From Streptomyces sp. ISL-12 (lineage in GTDB: Bacteria > Actinomycetota > Actinomycetes > Streptomycetales > Streptomycetaceae): a stretch of DNA of 64,000 nt. Made by a program: the position numbers and the translations under genes. Position 1 is the stretch's first letter, and each line of letters begins with the position of its first letter. Below the pieces are notes generated by a model. The model was given only the letters and a program-made list of their open reading frames with translations. It had not been told where the DNA came from and did no database searches. Where the stretch lies: the NCBI RefSeq assembly GCF_018614415.1, contig NZ_JAGGOO010000078.1:1-64000 (forward strand), in the 5' to 3' direction. Shown here one piece after another: positions 55,097 through 64,000 of this stretch.

Positions 55097-57202
55097 GTGA
55101 TATCCACCGCTATTCGCGTCGCCCGGGTGGGCAGCGCGGCCGAGCTGGCCGCGGCGGTCCTCATGATGCTGGGCTACCCCGGCCTCATGGTGGCCGCGCT
55201 CGTCCCGAGCGTCCCCGCCTTCGCGGCCGCGGCCGCCGTGACGTACCTGGCGGACCACTTCCTGCACCGCAGGAACAGCTACCTGATCAACCGGCTCAGC
55301 AAGGTCCGGGCCGGCCTGTCGATCCGCTTCCTGATCCGGCAGCTGCTGCTGGTCCTCCTGCTGGCCCGGCTGTCCCTCGCGGACAACCTGATCTACTACG
55401 GCGCGATCGCCTGCTTCATCGCCTTCTTCGGCCTCCAGGCCCCGCACGGTGCCCTGGTCACCCTGATCCGCAACCGCCGCCGGCTGCCGGTCGCCACCCG
55501 CAACGTCGACCTGGCCTCGCGCGTCCGCATCCCCGACGCCCCGCCCCGCGGTCTGCTGCACCGCTCCGCCGAGAAGATCCTCCACCTCGACCTGTTCGCC
55601 GTCGTCGGCATACTGGCCGCCGCGCAGCTGGACAGCTCCGCGGTCGGTTTCGCCGGCATCGGTCTCACGCTGGTCCTGGGCGCCTTGTACGTGCTGGCTC
55701 TGCTGCGCTACGTCCGCGGCCGCCGGGTCCCGCCCAACGCCGAGACGGTGCTGGCCGCCGTCGACGACTGGCTGGGCGAGTACCGGCCGGAGACGGTGCT
55801 GTACTTCTCCGGCTCCAAGGACTCCGCGTACCAGGTCAACATGTGGCTGGAGACCATGGAGCAGCTGGAGACCCGGCCGCTGGTCATCCTGCGCGAGCGG
55901 GTCATCCTGCAGAACCTGGCGCCCACCACCGTCCCGGTGATCTGCGTGCCCGGCGGTGTGCACCTGATGAACATGGACCTGTCCACGGTCCGCGTCGCGC
56001 TCTACGCCGCCAACGTCGGCAAGAACATCCACATGCTGCGCGTCCCGACCATGAAGCACGTCTTCATCGGCCACGGGGACAGCGACAAGCTGGCCAGCGT
56101 CAACCCGTTCAGCAAGGTCTACGACGAGGTGTGGACCGCCGGACGCGCGGGCCGCGACCGCTACGCCATCGCCGACGTCGGCGTCCGCGACGACGACATC
56201 GTCGAGGTCGGCCGCCCCCAGCTCGCCCCGATCCGCACCTGGCAGGGCGTTCCCGAGGGACGTATGCCGACCGTGCTGTACGCGCCCACCTGGGAGGGCT
56301 GGGACGGCAACCCCGGCAACACCTCGATCGTGCTGGCCGGCGAGAACATCGTGCGGCGACTGGTGACCGCCGACCCGCCGGTCCGCGTCCTGTACAAGCC
56401 GCACCCGTTCACCGGCACCGTCAGCAAGGAGGCCGGCGCCGCCCACCGGCGGATCACCGCCCTGGTGGAGAAGGCCGCCGCCGAGCGCGCCGCCGACGCC
56501 CGCTTCGCCGCCGACGCCTCCGCGCAGGCGAAGGCCAAGGCGGAACTCGCCCGCGTCGAGGCCCGGCTCGCCGCGCTGTCCGGCGGCTCCGACAAGGGTG
56601 ACGAGGCCGAGGCCAGCCGCGACGGCGTGGTCGACGTCCGCAGGCACGAGGAGATCGCCCGGCTGCGCGCCGAGTGGAACGACGCCTACTGGGCGGCCGT
56701 CCCGGCCTGGGAGCACCGGGTCATCACGGGCGCCGAGCCGCGCCTGTACGACTGCTTCAACGTCTCCGACGCGATGGTCTCCGACATCTCCAGCGTGGTC
56801 TCCGACTTCATCGCCAGCGGCAAGCCGTACGCGGTCACCGACTCGGGGGAGCTGGGCGAGGAGGAGTTCAAGCGGCAGAACACGGCGGTGCGTGCCGCGG
56901 TGATCCTCGACAACACCGCCGCCGGGCTCGTCGAGTTGCTGGCCGCGGTCCGCGACCCGGCCCGGGACGCGCTGGCCGAGGACCGCAAGGATCTCAAGCG
57001 CTATCTGCTCGGTCCCGACGAGCCGACCTCCATCGAGCAGTTCAACGACGCCGTCGCGGACCTCGCGGTGAAGGCCGAGGCGCGCAACGTCGGCCAGGAG
57101 TCCCGGATCGTGGCCGGCGGCCCCGACGTGGAACTGGCGGACGCGCTGCCCGTGCAGCGGGCGAGCGGCGCCGGTGAGGCGGACGGCGCGGGCGCCGCCT
57201 GA
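55097..57202 (+). CDS. CDP-polyol phosphotransferase-like wall polymer protein (Glyphos_transf family)
   Basis: A 701-residue protein. About 200 N-terminal residues hold four to six membrane helices, followed by a TagF/TarL-like domain: FSGSKDSAYQVNMWLE, HVFIGHGDSDKLASVNPF, VLYAPTWEGWDGNPGNTS, LYKPHPFTGT and VSDISSVVSDFIASGKPYAV. The His and Asp/Ser motifs match the glycerol- or ribitol-phosphate polymerase family, which extends wall teichoic acids on lipid carriers. An inserted Ala/Glu-rich stretch (residues ~460-520) is unusual. A paralogue with the same layout lies on the other strand at 58646. Terminator at 57224. Confidence 0.88.
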   Translation: MISTAIRVARVGSAAELAAAVLMMLGYPGLMVAALVPSVPAFAAAAAVTYLADHFLHRRNSYLINRLSKVRAGLSIRFLIRQLLLVLLLARLSLADNLIYYGAIACFIAFFGLQAPHGALVTLIRNRRRLPVATRNVDLASRVRIPDAPPRGLLHRSAEKILHLDLFAVVGILAAAQLDSSAVGFAGIGLTLVLGALYVLALLRYVRGRRVPPNAETVLAAVDDWLGEYRPETVLYFSGSKDSAYQVNMWLETMEQLETRPLVILRERVILQNLAPTTVPVICVPGGVHLMNMDLSTVRVALYAANVGKNIHMLRVPTMKHVFIGHGDSDKLASVNPFSKVYDEVWTAGRAGRDRYAIADVGVRDDDIVEVGRPQLAPIRTWQGVPEGRMPTVLYAPTWEGWDGNPGNTSIVLAGENIVRRLVTADPPVRVLYKPHPFTGTVSKEAGAAHRRITALVEKAAAERAADARFAADASAQAKAKAELARVEARLAALSGGSDKGDEAEASRDGVVDVRRHEEIARLRAEWNDAYWAAVPAWEHRVITGAEPRLYDCFNVSDAMVSDISSVVSDFIASGKPYAVTDSGELGEEEFKRQNTAVRAAVILDNTAAGLVELLAAVRDPARDALAEDRKDLKRYLLGPDEPTSIEQFNDAVADLAVKAEARNVGQESRIVAGGPDVELADALPVQRASGAGEADGAGAA

Positions 57203-57223
57203 CCGCGCACGCCCCGCACCGGA

Positions 57224-57253
57224 CGGCTCGGCCCTTGAGGGCCGGGCCGTTTT
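57224..57253 (+). terminator. Terminator of the polymerase-like gene
   Basis: An 11-bp stem with one G-T pair (57224-57234 with 57239-57249), a TTGA loop and TTTT, 22 bp past the stop. The clearest intrinsic terminator in the window. Confidence 0.85.
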
Positions 57254-57388
57254 CGCTGCGGAAACCGTGATGTCGATCACAAGTTCGGAGGGGTTGAGCA
57301 ACCTGCTGCCCCGGACACCCGTCTAACACATAGCCAAAGAGGTAATACGGGGAGAATTTCCCATGACCAGGGTGACTAGGGAGTAGAC

Positions 57389-58600
57389 GTGACCGGGACG
57401 CAACCTGATGTCAGCGTGATCATCGGGGCGTACGAGGCGATGCCGTATCTGGTCGCGTGCCTGGCCTCCGTCGAGGCGCAGACCATCGACCCGGCGCGTG
57501 TCGAGGTCATCGCGGTGGACGACGGCTCCACCGACGGCACCGGGGACTGCCTGGAGCAGTTCGCCGCCCGTGCCCCCATGCCGGTCACGGTGATCCGGCA
57601 GGAGAACTCCGGCGGCCCCAGCGGCCCGCGCAACGTGGGCCTGGGCAAGGCCACCGGACGCTACGTGTTCTTCCTCGACGCCGACGACCGGCTCGGCCCC
57701 GAGGCCCTGGAGCGGATGGTCGCGATGGCCGACCGGGCCGGCACGGACGTGGTCGTCGGCCGCATCGAGGGGATCAACCGCAAGGCCCCCAGGTCGGTGT
57801 GGCGCACGTCGCTGGAGCGCACGGACGTCTTCTCCTCCAACATCAAGTACACGCTCACCGCCCAGAAGCTGTTCCGCCGCGCGCTGCTGGAACGTCACGG
57901 CATGCGCTTCGACGAGTCCCTGTTCAGCGGCGAGGACGCGCTGTTCACGATGGAGGCGTACCTGCGGGCCGACGGCGTCTCCGTGCTCGCCGACTACACC
58001 TGCTACTACCTGGTGGGCCGCGACGACGGCAAGCACGTGACGAAGACCTCCACCTACCCCGGGCGCTTCGGCCACGCGCGCGCCCTGATGGAGCTGATCG
58101 CCGAGCTGGTGCCCGCCGGCGACCGGCGCGACCAGCTCATGGTCCGTCCCTTCGGCGTCACGGTGCTGGCCCAGTTCGGCCCGCGCTGGCTGAAGGACAG
58201 CGAGGAGGTCCGGCGGCACAAGCTCGACCTGGCGAAGCCCCTGCTGGACGCCTACTGGACCCCGGGCGTCGCCGATCTGCTGAAGGTCAACGAGCGGCTG
58301 CGCATGCACCTGGTGGCGACCCGGCAGACCGGACTTCTGGACGACGTCCTGGAATTCATCCGGGCCAAGAAGCAGGCGGCCGCCCTCCTGGAGAAGGGCG
58401 GCCGTCGGCTGTACCTCGTCTACCCGCACTTCCGGGACCGGAAGGCGGGCATACCCGACGAGATCTACCGCGCCCGGGGCCGCGAGGCGCGTCCCTTCCT
58501 GGGCTATGTGGAGCAGGCGCCGGGCTCCCTGCTGCGCCGTGCCGTCCGCCGCGCCCTTCCGCACTCCCGCCTCAGTGGAAGGGGCCGGACGGCGGCGTGA
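57389..58600 (+). CDS. Family 2 glycosyltransferase
   Basis: A 403-residue GT-A glycosyltransferase. The nucleotide-sugar motifs VSVIIGAYEAM, VIAVDDGSTDGTGDCL and FLDADDRL (the metal-binding DxD) lie in the first ~110 residues, followed by the acceptor region with GEDALFTMEAYL. The C-terminal 150 residues are helical and basic, and probably membrane-lying. GTG behind AGGGAG. It probably adds a sugar to the wall polymer made by its neighbours; the donor and acceptor are unknown. Confidence 0.9.
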   Translation: MTGTQPDVSVIIGAYEAMPYLVACLASVEAQTIDPARVEVIAVDDGSTDGTGDCLEQFAARAPMPVTVIRQENSGGPSGPRNVGLGKATGRYVFFLDADDRLGPEALERMVAMADRAGTDVVVGRIEGINRKAPRSVWRTSLERTDVFSSNIKYTLTAQKLFRRALLERHGMRFDESLFSGEDALFTMEAYLRADGVSVLADYTCYYLVGRDDGKHVTKTSTYPGRFGHARALMELIAELVPAGDRRDQLMVRPFGVTVLAQFGPRWLKDSEEVRRHKLDLAKPLLDAYWTPGVADLLKVNERLRMHLVATRQTGLLDDVLEFIRAKKQAAALLEKGGRRLYLVYPHFRDRKAGIPDEIYRARGREARPFLGYVEQAPGSLLRRAVRRALPHSRLSGRGRTAA

Positions 58601-58645
58601 TGGACACCTCGGCTTGCCGGGAGCGGCGGACGCTCACCCGCGACC

Positions 58646-60739
58646 TCACCGGTGGCGTCCGGCCCGCGGTGGTGTGAGGGACGCCGACCCGGCCGTCCGC
58701 TCCTGCCGCTGACCGGGCAGTTCGGTCGTGCGGCGCCCGGCCGTCCGGGCCCGGTGGTCGCGGGCCGACGCGCACAGTGCCCGCACGGCCGCGGCGAACC
58801 GCTCCTGCGCGGGCGGCTCGGCCGGGCCGAGCAGCCGCAGCGCCAGCGCGGCCCGGGCCTCGGCGAACATGTCCTTCTCCGGGCATCGCACCGCCTCCAG
58901 CAGCGCCGGCACTCCGGCGGCGTCCGGCGTCAGCACGGTCGCCGCCGCCACCGTCGGGAACGCCACCCGGAACGCCTCCTCGGCGAGCCCGCTGGTGTTG
59001 GCCACCGCGTACGGCTTGCCGCTGGCCAGGAAGTCGCTGATCACGCTCGACACATCGCTGATCAGCAGGTCGGCCCGGTCGAAGCAGGAGTACAGCGCGG
59101 GCCGGGCCTCGGTGACGACCCGGTGCTCGCCCTCGGGCAGCGACGCCCAGTACGCCTCGTCCCAGCCGGCCGCGGCCGCCGCCACCGCCGCGGCCCGTCC
59201 CGGCTCCGGCGCCGACTGCGTCAGCATCCGCTCCACCTGGTCCGCCCCGGCCCGTGGCGCGGACGTCGTCAGCCGGTGCATCTCGGCCGCGTACCGGGCC
59301 AGTTCCTCCGAGGCGGCCGGATGCACCGCTGTCCGCCGCCCCTGGTTCGCCGCCCGGATCAGCTCCCGGATGCGCAGATCGGCGGCCCCGGCCCGCGGGT
59401 CCACCGTCCCGGTCAGCGGATGCGGCTTGTACAGCAGCCGTACGCCCGGGTCGGCGAGCAGCGCCCGGACCAGGTTCTCCCCGGCCGCGATCACCGAGGT
59501 GTTGCCGGGGTTGCCGTCCCAGCCCTCCCAGGTCGGCGCGTACAGCACGGTCGTGTACGGGCCGGTCGGCGGCCCCGCGTACGGGCGTACCGCGTCCAGT
59601 TGCGGGCGGCCGATCTCGACGACGTCCTTGTCCTCGACGCCGACCTCGGCCAGCGCGTACCGCTCGCGCGCCGCCGGACCGGCCACCCACACCTCGTCGT
59701 ACGCCTTGGCGTAGGGGTTGCAGGAGGACAGCTTGTCGCTCTCGCCGTGGTTGACGAAGGCGTGCTTGATGGTGGGGATGCGCAGCACCTGGGAGGTCTT
59801 GCCGGAGTTCGAGGGGTGGATGAGCACCTGGAGCGTGGAGTGCTCAAGCCGCATCAGCGTGGACACCTTCGGCAGGCACACCACCGGCAGGTCGGTCGCC
59901 GCGAGTTTCTGCACCATGAACCGCTCCCGCAGCACGACCACCGGTCGTTCACCGAGCCGGGCCAGCGGCTCCAGCCACATGTTGGCCTGGTACGCCGAGG
60001 AGGCGCCGCCGGAGAAGTACAGCCCGACCGTCGGCTCGTACTCCGCCAGCCACGCGTCGAACCAGTCGAGCACCTCCTGCTCACCGGCGGGCCGGCGGCC
60101 CGGCAGCAGCCGCAGCAGCAGGGCGCCCAGACCGGCCACCGAGAACGCCAGGGACACGGCCAGGCCCACCGCCCCGCACAGCGGCGCGTCGGCCGCCACC
60201 GTGGCCAGCAGCCCGCCGGTCGCGGGCAGCCCGAGGACCAGCAGCCGGTGGCCGGGGCGGCGCAGCAGCACCGGCGGCGCCGGGGTCAGCCGCAGCGCCG
60301 AGGCGTCGATGTTCCGGGTCACCACCGGCAGCGTGCGGCTGCGGCGGACCAGTACGGAGACCGCCTGGATCGCGCAGTGCAGCGCGTAGCAGGCGAGCAG
60401 GCCGGCGACGAGCGGGGCGTACACCGTCTCGCGGTGCTGTTCGCCGAGCCGCAGCAGGCCCACCACGAGCAGCAGGTCGCGCAGGACGTGCCGCACGGTG
60501 ACGTCCGCGTGCGACTTGGTCAGCAGCGACAGCATGCCGCGCTGCCACCGGTACACCGCGCCCTCGGCGGCCAGTGACGAGGCGGTGGCCGCCAGCAGCA
60601 GCGGCACGTTCGGCAGCAGCGCGCCGACGGCCTGCGCGGTGAAGGCCGTCGCCAAGGCGGCCAGTACGAGCAGCTTGGCGGTGATCCGGCGGTGGCGGGG
60701 CCGCGCCATCTGCCACCGGCGGGACGAGGGTTCGGGCAC
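58646..60739 (-). CDS. Second CDP-polyol phosphotransferase-like wall polymer protein
   Basis: About 697 residues, with the same plan as the protein at 55097: membrane helices in the first ~220 residues and then FSGGASSAYQANMWLE, HAFVNHGESDKLSSCNPY, VLYAPTWEGWDGNPGNTS, LYKPHPLTGT and ISDVSSVISDFLASGKPYAV. The shared motifs show gene duplication within the cluster. GTG at 60739 with GGAG eight bases before it is preferred over GTG 60748. It is convergent with the glycosyltransferase gene. One of the two may prime and the other extend the polymer, but this is inference. Confidence 0.86.
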   Translation of the reverse strand: MPEPSSRRWQMARPRHRRITAKLLVLAALATAFTAQAVGALLPNVPLLLAATASSLAAEGAVYRWQRGMLSLLTKSHADVTVRHVLRDLLLVVGLLRLGEQHRETVYAPLVAGLLACYALHCAIQAVSVLVRRSRTLPVVTRNIDASALRLTPAPPVLLRRPGHRLLVLGLPATGGLLATVAADAPLCGAVGLAVSLAFSVAGLGALLLRLLPGRRPAGEQEVLDWFDAWLAEYEPTVGLYFSGGASSAYQANMWLEPLARLGERPVVVLRERFMVQKLAATDLPVVCLPKVSTLMRLEHSTLQVLIHPSNSGKTSQVLRIPTIKHAFVNHGESDKLSSCNPYAKAYDEVWVAGPAARERYALAEVGVEDKDVVEIGRPQLDAVRPYAGPPTGPYTTVLYAPTWEGWDGNPGNTSVIAAGENLVRALLADPGVRLLYKPHPLTGTVDPRAGAADLRIRELIRAANQGRRTAVHPAASEELARYAAEMHRLTTSAPRAGADQVERMLTQSAPEPGRAAAVAAAAAGWDEAYWASLPEGEHRVVTEARPALYSCFDRADLLISDVSSVISDFLASGKPYAVANTSGLAEEAFRVAFPTVAAATVLTPDAAGVPALLEAVRCPEKDMFAEARAALALRLLGPAEPPAQERFAAAVRALCASARDHRARTAGRRTTELPGQRQERTAGSASLTPPRAGRHR

Positions 60740-60846
60740 TGCGGTCACTCCAGGGTCGTCGCGAAACGGACTCCCGGGTTAACGCGCGCCGACCTTCCGA
60801 CGACACGCGCGTGTCGCCGGAACCCTGGGGTGAGGGCTCGTGCTAT

Positions 60847-60874
60847 GCACCCCGCCGACGGTCCGGCGGGGTGC
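60847..60874 (-). terminator. Terminator of the pyruvyl transferase gene
   Basis: Perfect 10-bp GC arms (60847-60856 and 60865-60874) with an 8-base loop, 13 bp past the stop on the minus strand. Confidence 0.75.
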
Positions 60875-60886
60875 GTCGCACGCGGA

Positions 60887-62332
60887 CTAACGGCCCGACT
60901 GGAAGGCGCGGCCCACCACGCGGCGGGCCCTGCGGATCACCGAACTGTCGGACGCTGCGGGCTTCTTCGCCGCGGCGGTCGTCGCGGCCTTCGCCTGGGC
61001 CTTGGCCTTGCTCTTCGCCTGGCTCAGCTCCCGCTTCAGCTTGTTGTTCTCGGAGGTGAGCGCGGAGACCCGGCCGTACAGGAAGCCGATCCGCTCGGTG
61101 ACGGAGGCGGGCTCGCCGAGCCACGGCCGGACGCCGGGCGGGAAGGACAGCGAGCGCAGCTTCTTCTCGAAGGCCGCGCCGCCGTCGCCGTGCGTGAAGG
61201 TGTTCTCCAGGCCGTTCTTGTCGAGGAACCCGGTGAACCGGTCGAAGCGCTCGGCGTGGTTGCCGACCAGGCCGCTGAAGTCGGCCTGCTCGTACAGCCG
61301 GGCGGGGTCGAGGTCGTCGGGGAGCTGGTCTATCCGCTGGTGCGGTATCTCGAAGTACCGGCACAGCTCCAGCGTCCGCGAGTCGGCGGTCAGCACGGTC
61401 GCGGGCGTCCCGGCGAGCAGGGCGGCGATGTTGCCGTGGATGCGGGAGCCGAAGGAGAAGTCGTAGCCGCGCAGGTCGTCGATCCAGGTGACCGGGTCGA
61501 TGTAGACCCGGACCTTGTCCTCGGCGTACATCGGGTGGTCCGGGTGCGACGGCATCCCGGTGACCTTGGCGTTCGGGTCGGACATGTCCCGCCAGTGCAA
61601 CTGCCGCGCGTCGCTGAGGTTCTGGCAGATGAACGTCAGGTTCGGGTAGCGCTCGTGGGTGCGCCGGATGATCTGGTCCAGGCCCTGGCCCTTGACCGCG
61701 GAGTGCGAGCCGTTGATGGCGATGCGGGAGGCGGGGGTCACCTCGGACACCCGCTTCTCCACGCGCAGTTCCCGGCCGTGCATGAACAGCGAGGGACAGC
61801 CGATCACCTCGACGTCCCGGAAGCCCATGTCCCGCAGGTACTGCTCGGTGAACTCGCCCCGCACGCCGATCGACGCGCTCCGGTCGAGCACCGCCGAGAC
61901 GAACGAGCGGACGCTCGCCTCCAGGGGCTTCAGCCGGGCCGGGTCGTTGTCGAGGCCGGCCTGGGCGCCGACGCCCAGCACCACCACGGGGATCCGCAGC
62001 TTGCGGATGAACTGGGTCATCCGCTGGAGCACTGGCTCGAACGACGGGCGGAAGGCGTTGGCGAGGGGCACCACGAAGGCGTCGTACTCCTCGTTGATCC
62101 GGGCCGCCGCGTTCACGTCGATCTTGTTCTTGTTGGAGACCACCTCGACGCCGGGCGTCTGGAGGATCTTGTGCGAGGCGTCGCTGAAGATCAGGTTGCC
62201 TGCGTTGGTGAGGATGACGTCCCGGTGCAGGGCTTGCTCTACGGGGACGACGTCGAAGGGGCTCTTGCCGGAACGAAGCAGGATGCGTTTCGTGCGGGGC
62301 GCCGCGGAGTCTGATGGTGACACAGTGTTCAC
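60887..62332 (-). CDS. Polysaccharide pyruvyl transferase family protein
   Basis: A 481-residue protein of the PS_pyruv_trans type (CsaB/ExoV-like), which adds pyruvate ketals to surface sugars. Conserved parts: LTNAGNLIFSDAS near the start, VVVLGVGAQAG, FMHGRELR, and the signature FSFGSRIHGNIAALLAGTPA. The C-terminal ~70 residues are Ala/Lys-rich and coiled-coil-like (SENNKLKRELSQAKSKAKAQ). The GTG at 62332 (MNTVSPSD) is used; GTG 62323 is equally plausible. Divergent from proB. It fits the glycopolymer cluster as a modifying enzyme. Confidence 0.87.
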   Translation of the reverse strand: MNTVSPSDSAAPRTKRILLRSGKSPFDVVPVEQALHRDVILTNAGNLIFSDASHKILQTPGVEVVSNKNKIDVNAAARINEEYDAFVVPLANAFRPSFEPVLQRMTQFIRKLRIPVVVLGVGAQAGLDNDPARLKPLEASVRSFVSAVLDRSASIGVRGEFTEQYLRDMGFRDVEVIGCPSLFMHGRELRVEKRVSEVTPASRIAINGSHSAVKGQGLDQIIRRTHERYPNLTFICQNLSDARQLHWRDMSDPNAKVTGMPSHPDHPMYAEDKVRVYIDPVTWIDDLRGYDFSFGSRIHGNIAALLAGTPATVLTADSRTLELCRYFEIPHQRIDQLPDDLDPARLYEQADFSGLVGNHAERFDRFTGFLDKNGLENTFTHGDGGAAFEKKLRSLSFPPGVRPWLGEPASVTERIGFLYGRVSALTSENNKLKRELSQAKSKAKAQAKAATTAAAKKPAASDSSVIRRARRVVGRAFQSGR

Positions 62333-62507
62333 AGTATGTTTGTCAGCCTTTTGATTTCTACTGGCATTCGGCACAACTTTCCGGCCGAACGCGTTGCGTG
62401 AGCGAACGGTCACGGGGTGTCCGTTCCGCAGCGTGGACCGCCGCACGGCGTCGGACCGGGTTCGCGTAGATTGCTGGAAAGGTCGGACGCGAGGGGAAAG
62501 AGTACAG

Positions 62508-63638
62508 GTGACAGGGGCAAGGCAGGCCGTGGGTGAGGCCCGCAGGATCGTCGTCAAGGTCGGCTCCTCGTCGCTGACCACGGCGGCCGGCGGTCTGGAC
62601 GCCGACCGGGTCGACGCGCTCGTCGACGTACTCGCCAAGGTGCGCGGCGCGGCGGGGGAGCGGGAGATCGTGCTGGTCTCCTCCGGCGCCATCGCCGCCG
62701 GCCTCGCGCCGCTGGGCCTGAGCCGGCGCCCCAAGGACCTGGCCCGCCAGCAGGCCGCCGCCAGCGTCGGCCAGGGCCTGCTCGTCGCCCGCTACACCGC
62801 CTCCTTCGCCCGCTACGGCGTCCGCGTCGGACAGGTCCTGCTCACCTCGTACGACATGAGCCGCCGCTCCCACCACCGCAACGCCTCGCGGACCCTGGAC
62901 CAGCTCCTCGCGATGGGCGCCTTCCCGGTCGTCAACGAGAACGACACCGTCGCCACCGACGAGATCCGCTTCGGCGACAACGACCGGCTCGCCGCCCTCG
63001 TGGCCCACCTCGTCCGCGCCGACCTGCTCGTCCTCCTCTCCGACGTCGACGGCGTCTACGACGGCGACCCGAGCCGCCCCGGCACCTCCCGCATCGCCGA
63101 GGTCAGCGGCCCCGCCGACCTCGCCGGCATCGAGATCGGCAGCGCGGGGAAGGCCGGGGTCGGCACCGGCGGCATGGTCACCAAGGTCGAGGCGGCCCGG
63201 ATCGCCGCCGCCGCCGGCATCCCCGTGGTGCTCACCAGCGCGGTCCACGCCGCCGACGCCCTCACCGGCCAGGACACCGGCACCTACTTCCACCCCACCG
63301 GCAAGCGCTCCACCAACCGCCTGCTCTGGCTCCAGCACGCCTCCGCGCCGCAGGGCGCGCTCACCCTCGACGACGGGGCGGTGCGCGCCGTGGTCGAGGG
63401 CCGCAAGTCGCTGCTGCCCGCCGGGATCGCCGCCGTCGAGGGCGAGTTCGGGGCGGGCGACCCCGTCGAGCTGCGGGACGGCGCGGGGCGCGCGATCGCC
63501 CGTGGCCTGGTCTCCTTCGACGCCAAGGAGATCCCCCGGCTGATCGGCCGCTCCACCCGGGAGCTGGCCCGCGACCTCGGACCCGCGTACGAACGTGAGG
63601 TCGTACACAGGGACGATCTGGTGATCCTGTACCCGTAA
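62508..63638 (+). CDS. proB: Glutamate 5-kinase
   Basis: A 376-residue enzyme for the first step of proline synthesis. Amino acid kinase domain (RIVVKVGSSSLT, LVSSGAIAAGL, VNENDTVATDEIRFGDNDRLAALVA, GTGGMVTKVEAARIA), followed by a C-terminal PUA domain (RAVVEGRKSLLPAGIAAVEGEF...). GTG at 62508 behind GAGGGGAAAG. Usually followed by proA. Confidence 0.96.
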   Translation: MTGARQAVGEARRIVVKVGSSSLTTAAGGLDADRVDALVDVLAKVRGAAGEREIVLVSSGAIAAGLAPLGLSRRPKDLARQQAAASVGQGLLVARYTASFARYGVRVGQVLLTSYDMSRRSHHRNASRTLDQLLAMGAFPVVNENDTVATDEIRFGDNDRLAALVAHLVRADLLVLLSDVDGVYDGDPSRPGTSRIAEVSGPADLAGIEIGSAGKAGVGTGGMVTKVEAARIAAAAGIPVVLTSAVHAADALTGQDTGTYFHPTGKRSTNRLLWLQHASAPQGALTLDDGAVRAVVEGRKSLLPAGIAAVEGEFGAGDPVELRDGAGRAIARGLVSFDAKEIPRLIGRSTRELARDLGPAYEREVVHRDDLVILYP

Positions 63639-63780
63639 TGGGTCGAAACGTCCCCGCACCGGTGGTGGACGTTCCGCGAAACCGCCTCCGTGATCGCGCG
63701 GGGCCTGCTCCACTTTGTCGCAGGGACAACCGTCCGGGCCGACCGCGCCGGGACGACGCGCGAGCGAGAAGGAGGCCGTC

Positions 63781-64000
63781 GTGAGACGAGTGCGCCCGGG
63801 GGCGGCCGCGTCCCGCGGCGGTGCCGGCGCCCGCGCGGCCGGCGAGGAACGCGCCCTCACCAGCGTCGCGGCCGGTGACCGCTTCCCGGACCAGGGGCCC
63901 GAGGAGGTCCCGCGCCTGTGGCACGTCACCCTCAGCGTCTCCGGTGAGCGCACCCCCCTCGCCGAGGTCCGCCGCGCCCTCGAACAGCTCGCCCACGACC
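63781..64000 (+). CDS. Hypothetical protein, 3' end outside window
   Basis: At least 73 residues, running off the window. GTG start behind an excellent AAGGAGG (63769-63775). Ala/Arg-rich start, then a VPRLWHVTLSVSGERTPLAEVRRALEQLAHD segment that looks like a folded alpha/beta domain. A small protein of unknown function commonly sits between proB and proA in Streptomyces; this is likely that gene. Confidence 0.75.
   Translation, partial: MRRVRPGAAASRGGAGARAAGEERALTSVAAGDRFPDQGPEEVPRLWHVTLSVSGERTPLAEVRRALEQLAHD

Overview
The window is very GC-rich, uses GTG starts freely, and carries a gene order typical of a Streptomyces chromosome (tig-clpP1-clpP2-clpX, valS-folC-ndk-mreBCD-pbp2-rodA, rne-rplU-rpmA-obg-proB). 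It is a conserved housekeeping segment broken by one clearly foreign element near its middle.

Layout. 0-9.4 kb: the 3' end of a frameshifted Ser/Thr kinase gene, an amino acid permease, ribose-5-phosphate isomerase B, a Nei/Fpg DNA glycosylase, an Eis-like acetyltransferase, a membrane PP2C phosphatase with an HD protein, a membrane acyltransferase, small membrane proteins, and tRNA-Gly(TCC) and tRNA-Pro(TGG). 9.5-14.3 kb: a protein quality-control block (trigger factor, two ClpP peptidases, ClpX). 14.3-20.7 kb: a proline/glutamine-rich membrane lipoprotein-like protein, ValS, FolC, a DUF4233 membrane protein and Ndk. 21.0-27.6 kb: the MreB-MreC-MreD-PBP2-RodA wall-synthesis operon. 27.7-41.4 kb: a CYTH-CHAD protein, then a TIGR03960-type radical SAM gene whose 3' end is split from its partner gene by inserted DNA. 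41.7-48.5 kb: RNase E/G, L21, L27 and Obg. 48.7-51.9 kb: a secreted FG-GAP protein and a Tat-exported PhoD-type phosphatase. 52.0-62.3 kb: a cell-wall glycopolymer (teichoic-acid-like) cluster made of a sulfotransferase-like protein, a bifunctional cytidylyltransferase/reductase, two polyol-phosphate polymerase-like membrane proteins, a family 2 glycosyltransferase and a pyruvyl transferase. The end holds proB and the start of one more gene.

The most unusual region is 31.13-39.51 kb. A roughly 6.46 kb integrative element (31132-37595) with a large serine integrase sits inside the last codons of the radical SAM gene, between two copies of CCTCAG. The element supplies a replacement 3' end coding for nearly the same C-terminus, so the host gene stays intact, while the displaced tail survives as a fragment at 37590-37667. 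A third, decayed copy of that tail lies at 39459-39506, beyond a reductase/TetR pair. This suggests that an older insertion used the same spot and that the region has grown by repeated insertion. The element's cargo is a HTH(DUF5753)/DUF6879/small-protein cassette, small zinc-binding-like proteins, a frameshifted resolvase with res-like repeats, a repeat-rich non-coding stretch and a winged-helix protein. I see no transfer or replication gene that I can name with confidence.

The functional theme outside the element is growth and envelope: Mre/PBP2/RodA elongation and sporulation wall synthesis, a glycopolymer cluster, Obg, RNase E and Clp proteolysis lie within 50 kb.
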